DNA from: an uncultured Clostridia bacterium
GTDB lineage: Bacteria; Bacillota; Clostridia; TANB77; CAG-508
NCBI GenBank assembly: GCA_934167305.1
Contig: CAKPKQ010000010.1
Coordinates: 1-43,809 of the forward strand
DNA length: 43,809 nucleotides
Direction of reading: 5' to 3'
This document shows, piece by piece, positions 42,501 to 43,809 of the stretch. The notes under the pieces are model-generated. The model saw only the letters and a program-made list of their open reading frames with translations, was not told the origin of the DNA and did no database searches. A program made the translations under genes and the position numbers. The stretch's first letter is position 1. Each line of letters opens with the position of its first letter.

Positions 42501-43565
42501 ATGTTTCAGAAATTAGATGAAGTTGAAAAGCGATATGATGAAATTACAAAAAAAATTAGTGACCCAGAAGTAATTGCACAACAATCACAATGGCAAACAT
42601 TTATGAAAGAACATGCAGAAATTGAGCCAGTAGTTTTAAAATATAGAGAATATAAAAAAGCAAAACAAGCAATAGAAGATGCAAAAGAAATGCTAAAAGA
42701 CCCTGAAATGAAAGAATTAGCAGAAATAGAAATTGAAGAAAATAAAGAAAAATTACCAAAACTAGAAGAAGAAATTAAAATATTATTAATTCCAAAAGAT
42801 CCAAATGATGATAAAAACGTAATTTGTGAAATTCGTGGTGGAGCTGGTGGAGAAGAAGCAGCTTTATTTGCGGGTACTTTATTTAGAATGTATTCTATGT
42901 ATGCAGAAAAAAAACATTGGAAACTAGAAATATTAAATGAAAATGAAACTGGATTAGGCGGATATAAAGAAATATCATTTATGATTACAGGAAAAGGTGC
43001 ATATAGTAGATTAAAATTTGAAAGTGGAGTTCACCGTGTACAAAGAGTTCCAGATACAGAAGCAAGTGGTAGAATTCATACATCAACTGCAACTGTTGTT
43101 GTTTTACCAGAAGTTGAAGATGTAGAAATAGAAATAAACCCAGCAGATATTAAAATGGAAGTATTTAGAGCATCTGGTGCAGGAGGACAACATATTAACA
43201 AAACTTCATCTGCAGTTCGTTTAATACACATTCCAACAGGAATGGTTGCTGAATGTCAAACAGAAAGATCACAATTTCAAAATAGAGACTATGCTATGAG
43301 ATTACTTCGTTCAAGATTATATGAGCAAGAAAAAGCAAAACAAGATAGTGAAGTAGCTAATGCAAGAAAAAGCCAAGTTGGTAGTGGTGACAGAAGTGAA
43401 AAAATAAGAACATACAATTATCCACAAGGACGTATAACAGACCATAGAATAGGGCTTTCAATTTATCAAATGGAAAACTTTTTAAATGGTGATCTAGATG
43501 AAATGATAGACAGTTTAATTACAGCAGATACAGCTGAAAAACTAAAAGGAAATGAAGAAGAATAA
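42501..43565 (+). CDS. prfA: Peptide chain release factor 1
   Basis: RF1 reads UAA and UAG and releases the polypeptide. The 354-residue protein has the GGQ motif in GAGGQHINKTSSAVRL near residue 227, the PxT-type anticodon region RVPDTEASGRIHTSTATV, and the usual C-terminus (IRTYNYPQGRITDHRIGLSI). Length is normal. AAGGAGAAG precedes the ATG. It ends in a terminator and the next 200 bases hold no supported gene. Confidence 0.97.
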   Translation: MFQKLDEVEKRYDEITKKISDPEVIAQQSQWQTFMKEHAEIEPVVLKYREYKKAKQAIEDAKEMLKDPEMKELAEIEIEENKEKLPKLEEEIKILLIPKDPNDDKNVICEIRGGAGGEEAALFAGTLFRMYSMYAEKKHWKLEILNENETGLGGYKEISFMITGKGAYSRLKFESGVHRVQRVPDTEASGRIHTSTATVVVLPEVEDVEIEINPADIKMEVFRASGAGGQHINKTSSAVRLIHIPTGMVAECQTERSQFQNRDYAMRLLRSRLYEQEKAKQDSEVANARKSQVGSGDRSEKIRTYNYPQGRITDHRIGLSIYQMENFLNGDLDEMIDSLITADTAEKLKGNEEE

Positions 43566-43569
43566 TATT

Positions 43570-43603
43570 AAAAGAAACAAATCATTTGGTTTGTTTCTTT
43601 TTT
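43570..43603 (+). terminator. Terminator of prfA
   Basis: AAAGAAACAAA pairs with TTTGTTTCTTT and is followed by a T run. Confidence 0.88.
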
Positions 43604-43809
43604 TGTGCCCAAATCGCCAAAAAACTCGTAATAAAACAAAAATTGCTTCATAAATATTCCACTCATACAGAGAATACGTAGCGGAGCACAGCATACTCCA
43701 TAAATAAAAACATGCCAAAATTCTCCGTCACTAATGCCACGCTCAAACCTGTACTTCCCTTGCATTATGTGGAAAAACGGCCATTTTTTGACAAAAAATG
43801 ATAACAAAA
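43604..43809. repeat. GC-richer tail with GTAGCGGAGCACAG repeat copy 2
   Basis: This stretch has clearly more GC than the rest of the window. At 43678-43706 it carries the second copy of the repeat found between sleB and ypeB. ACGGCCA near 43776 also matches the start of the peptide locus at 7267. A 79-codon minus-strand frame crosses the prfA terminator and has no visible ribosome binding site. I read it as dispersed repeat material that runs past the window edge. Confidence 0.5.

Noticed and set aside
7261..43785. Shared AAAAACGGCCA at 7263 and 43773 as a repeat pair
   Set aside because: Only about 12 bases match exactly and the flanks diverge; too short to claim.
43568..43807. 79-codon minus-strand frame at the window end
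   Set aside because: It crosses the prfA terminator, has no visible ribosome binding site and overlaps a dispersed repeat. It could only be real if it continues beyond the window.

Overview
The window is a very AT-rich chromosomal segment from a spore-forming, Gram-positive anaerobe, most likely an uncultured gut Clostridia lineage. The evidence is a full set of sporulation and germination genes (spoIIR, spmA/spmB, abrB, sleB/ypeB, an alpha/beta SASP, a GerMN-domain protein), a 1438-residue 2-hydroxyacyl-CoA dehydratase activase-type protein typical of strict anaerobes, strong AGGAGG-type ribosome binding sites, and B. subtilis-like gene order around trmN6-rsmI-abrB and tRNA-Ser/tadA/SRP RNA/dnaX/ybaB/recR. 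Species cannot be named from the sequence alone.

Layout. 1-1860: 3.5 tandem copies of a 522-541 bp, almost pure A/T repeat with a small covarying hairpin. 1932-8403: the activase (-), a GerMN protein (+), a 55-residue protein (-), a compact locus encoding a 39-residue hydrophobic peptide under convergent promoters (type I toxin-antitoxin-like), and ttcA (+). 8439-11804: a 41-residue membrane peptide, phosphoglucomutase and a UDP-sugar pyrophosphorylase (all -), i.e. sugar-nucleotide supply, with a 163-bp nested palindrome between the last two. 11888-14693: a free-standing Spo0A C-terminal-like domain, a small secreted protein, an ECF sigma/anti-sigma pair and an unknown protein. 15019-18387: spoIIR, murA, walJ-like, rlmH (+). 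18689-21896: spmA-spmB (-), abrB (+), trmN6-rsmI (-), with Spo0A-box-like sites between spmA and abrB. 22080-24977: a DUF4143-type ATPase, tRNA-Arg(CCT), tadA, tRNA-Ser(CGA) and an unknown membrane-anchored protein. 25012-27823: SRP RNA, dnaX, ybaB, recR. 27872-31381: a glycolipid glucosyltransferase (-), sleB, ypeB and a SASP. 31502-35561: murF, ddl, yqeK, dnaJ. 35586-38710: a self-contained transcription unit with a consensus promoter, two unknown proteins, a VirD4/TraG-type coupling ATPase and a terminator. 38707-39454: a second A/T-only island. 39455-43565: sbcD- and sbcC/YhaN-like genes and prfA. The final 200 bases have higher GC and share a short repeat with the sleB-ypeB gap.

How the parts relate. 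Much of the window serves the cell envelope and spore: Pgm and the pyrophosphorylase make UDP-sugars, the glucosyltransferase uses UDP-glucose on lipids, MurA/MurF/Ddl build peptidoglycan precursors, and SleB/YpeB degrade the spore cortex. Spo0A-box-like sites, an AbrB and a truncated Spo0A-like protein hint at a local regulatory link to sporulation entry.

The strongest candidates for something undescribed are the convergent-promoter peptide locus (7302-7648), the orphan VirD4 operon (35586-38710) and the repeat islands.
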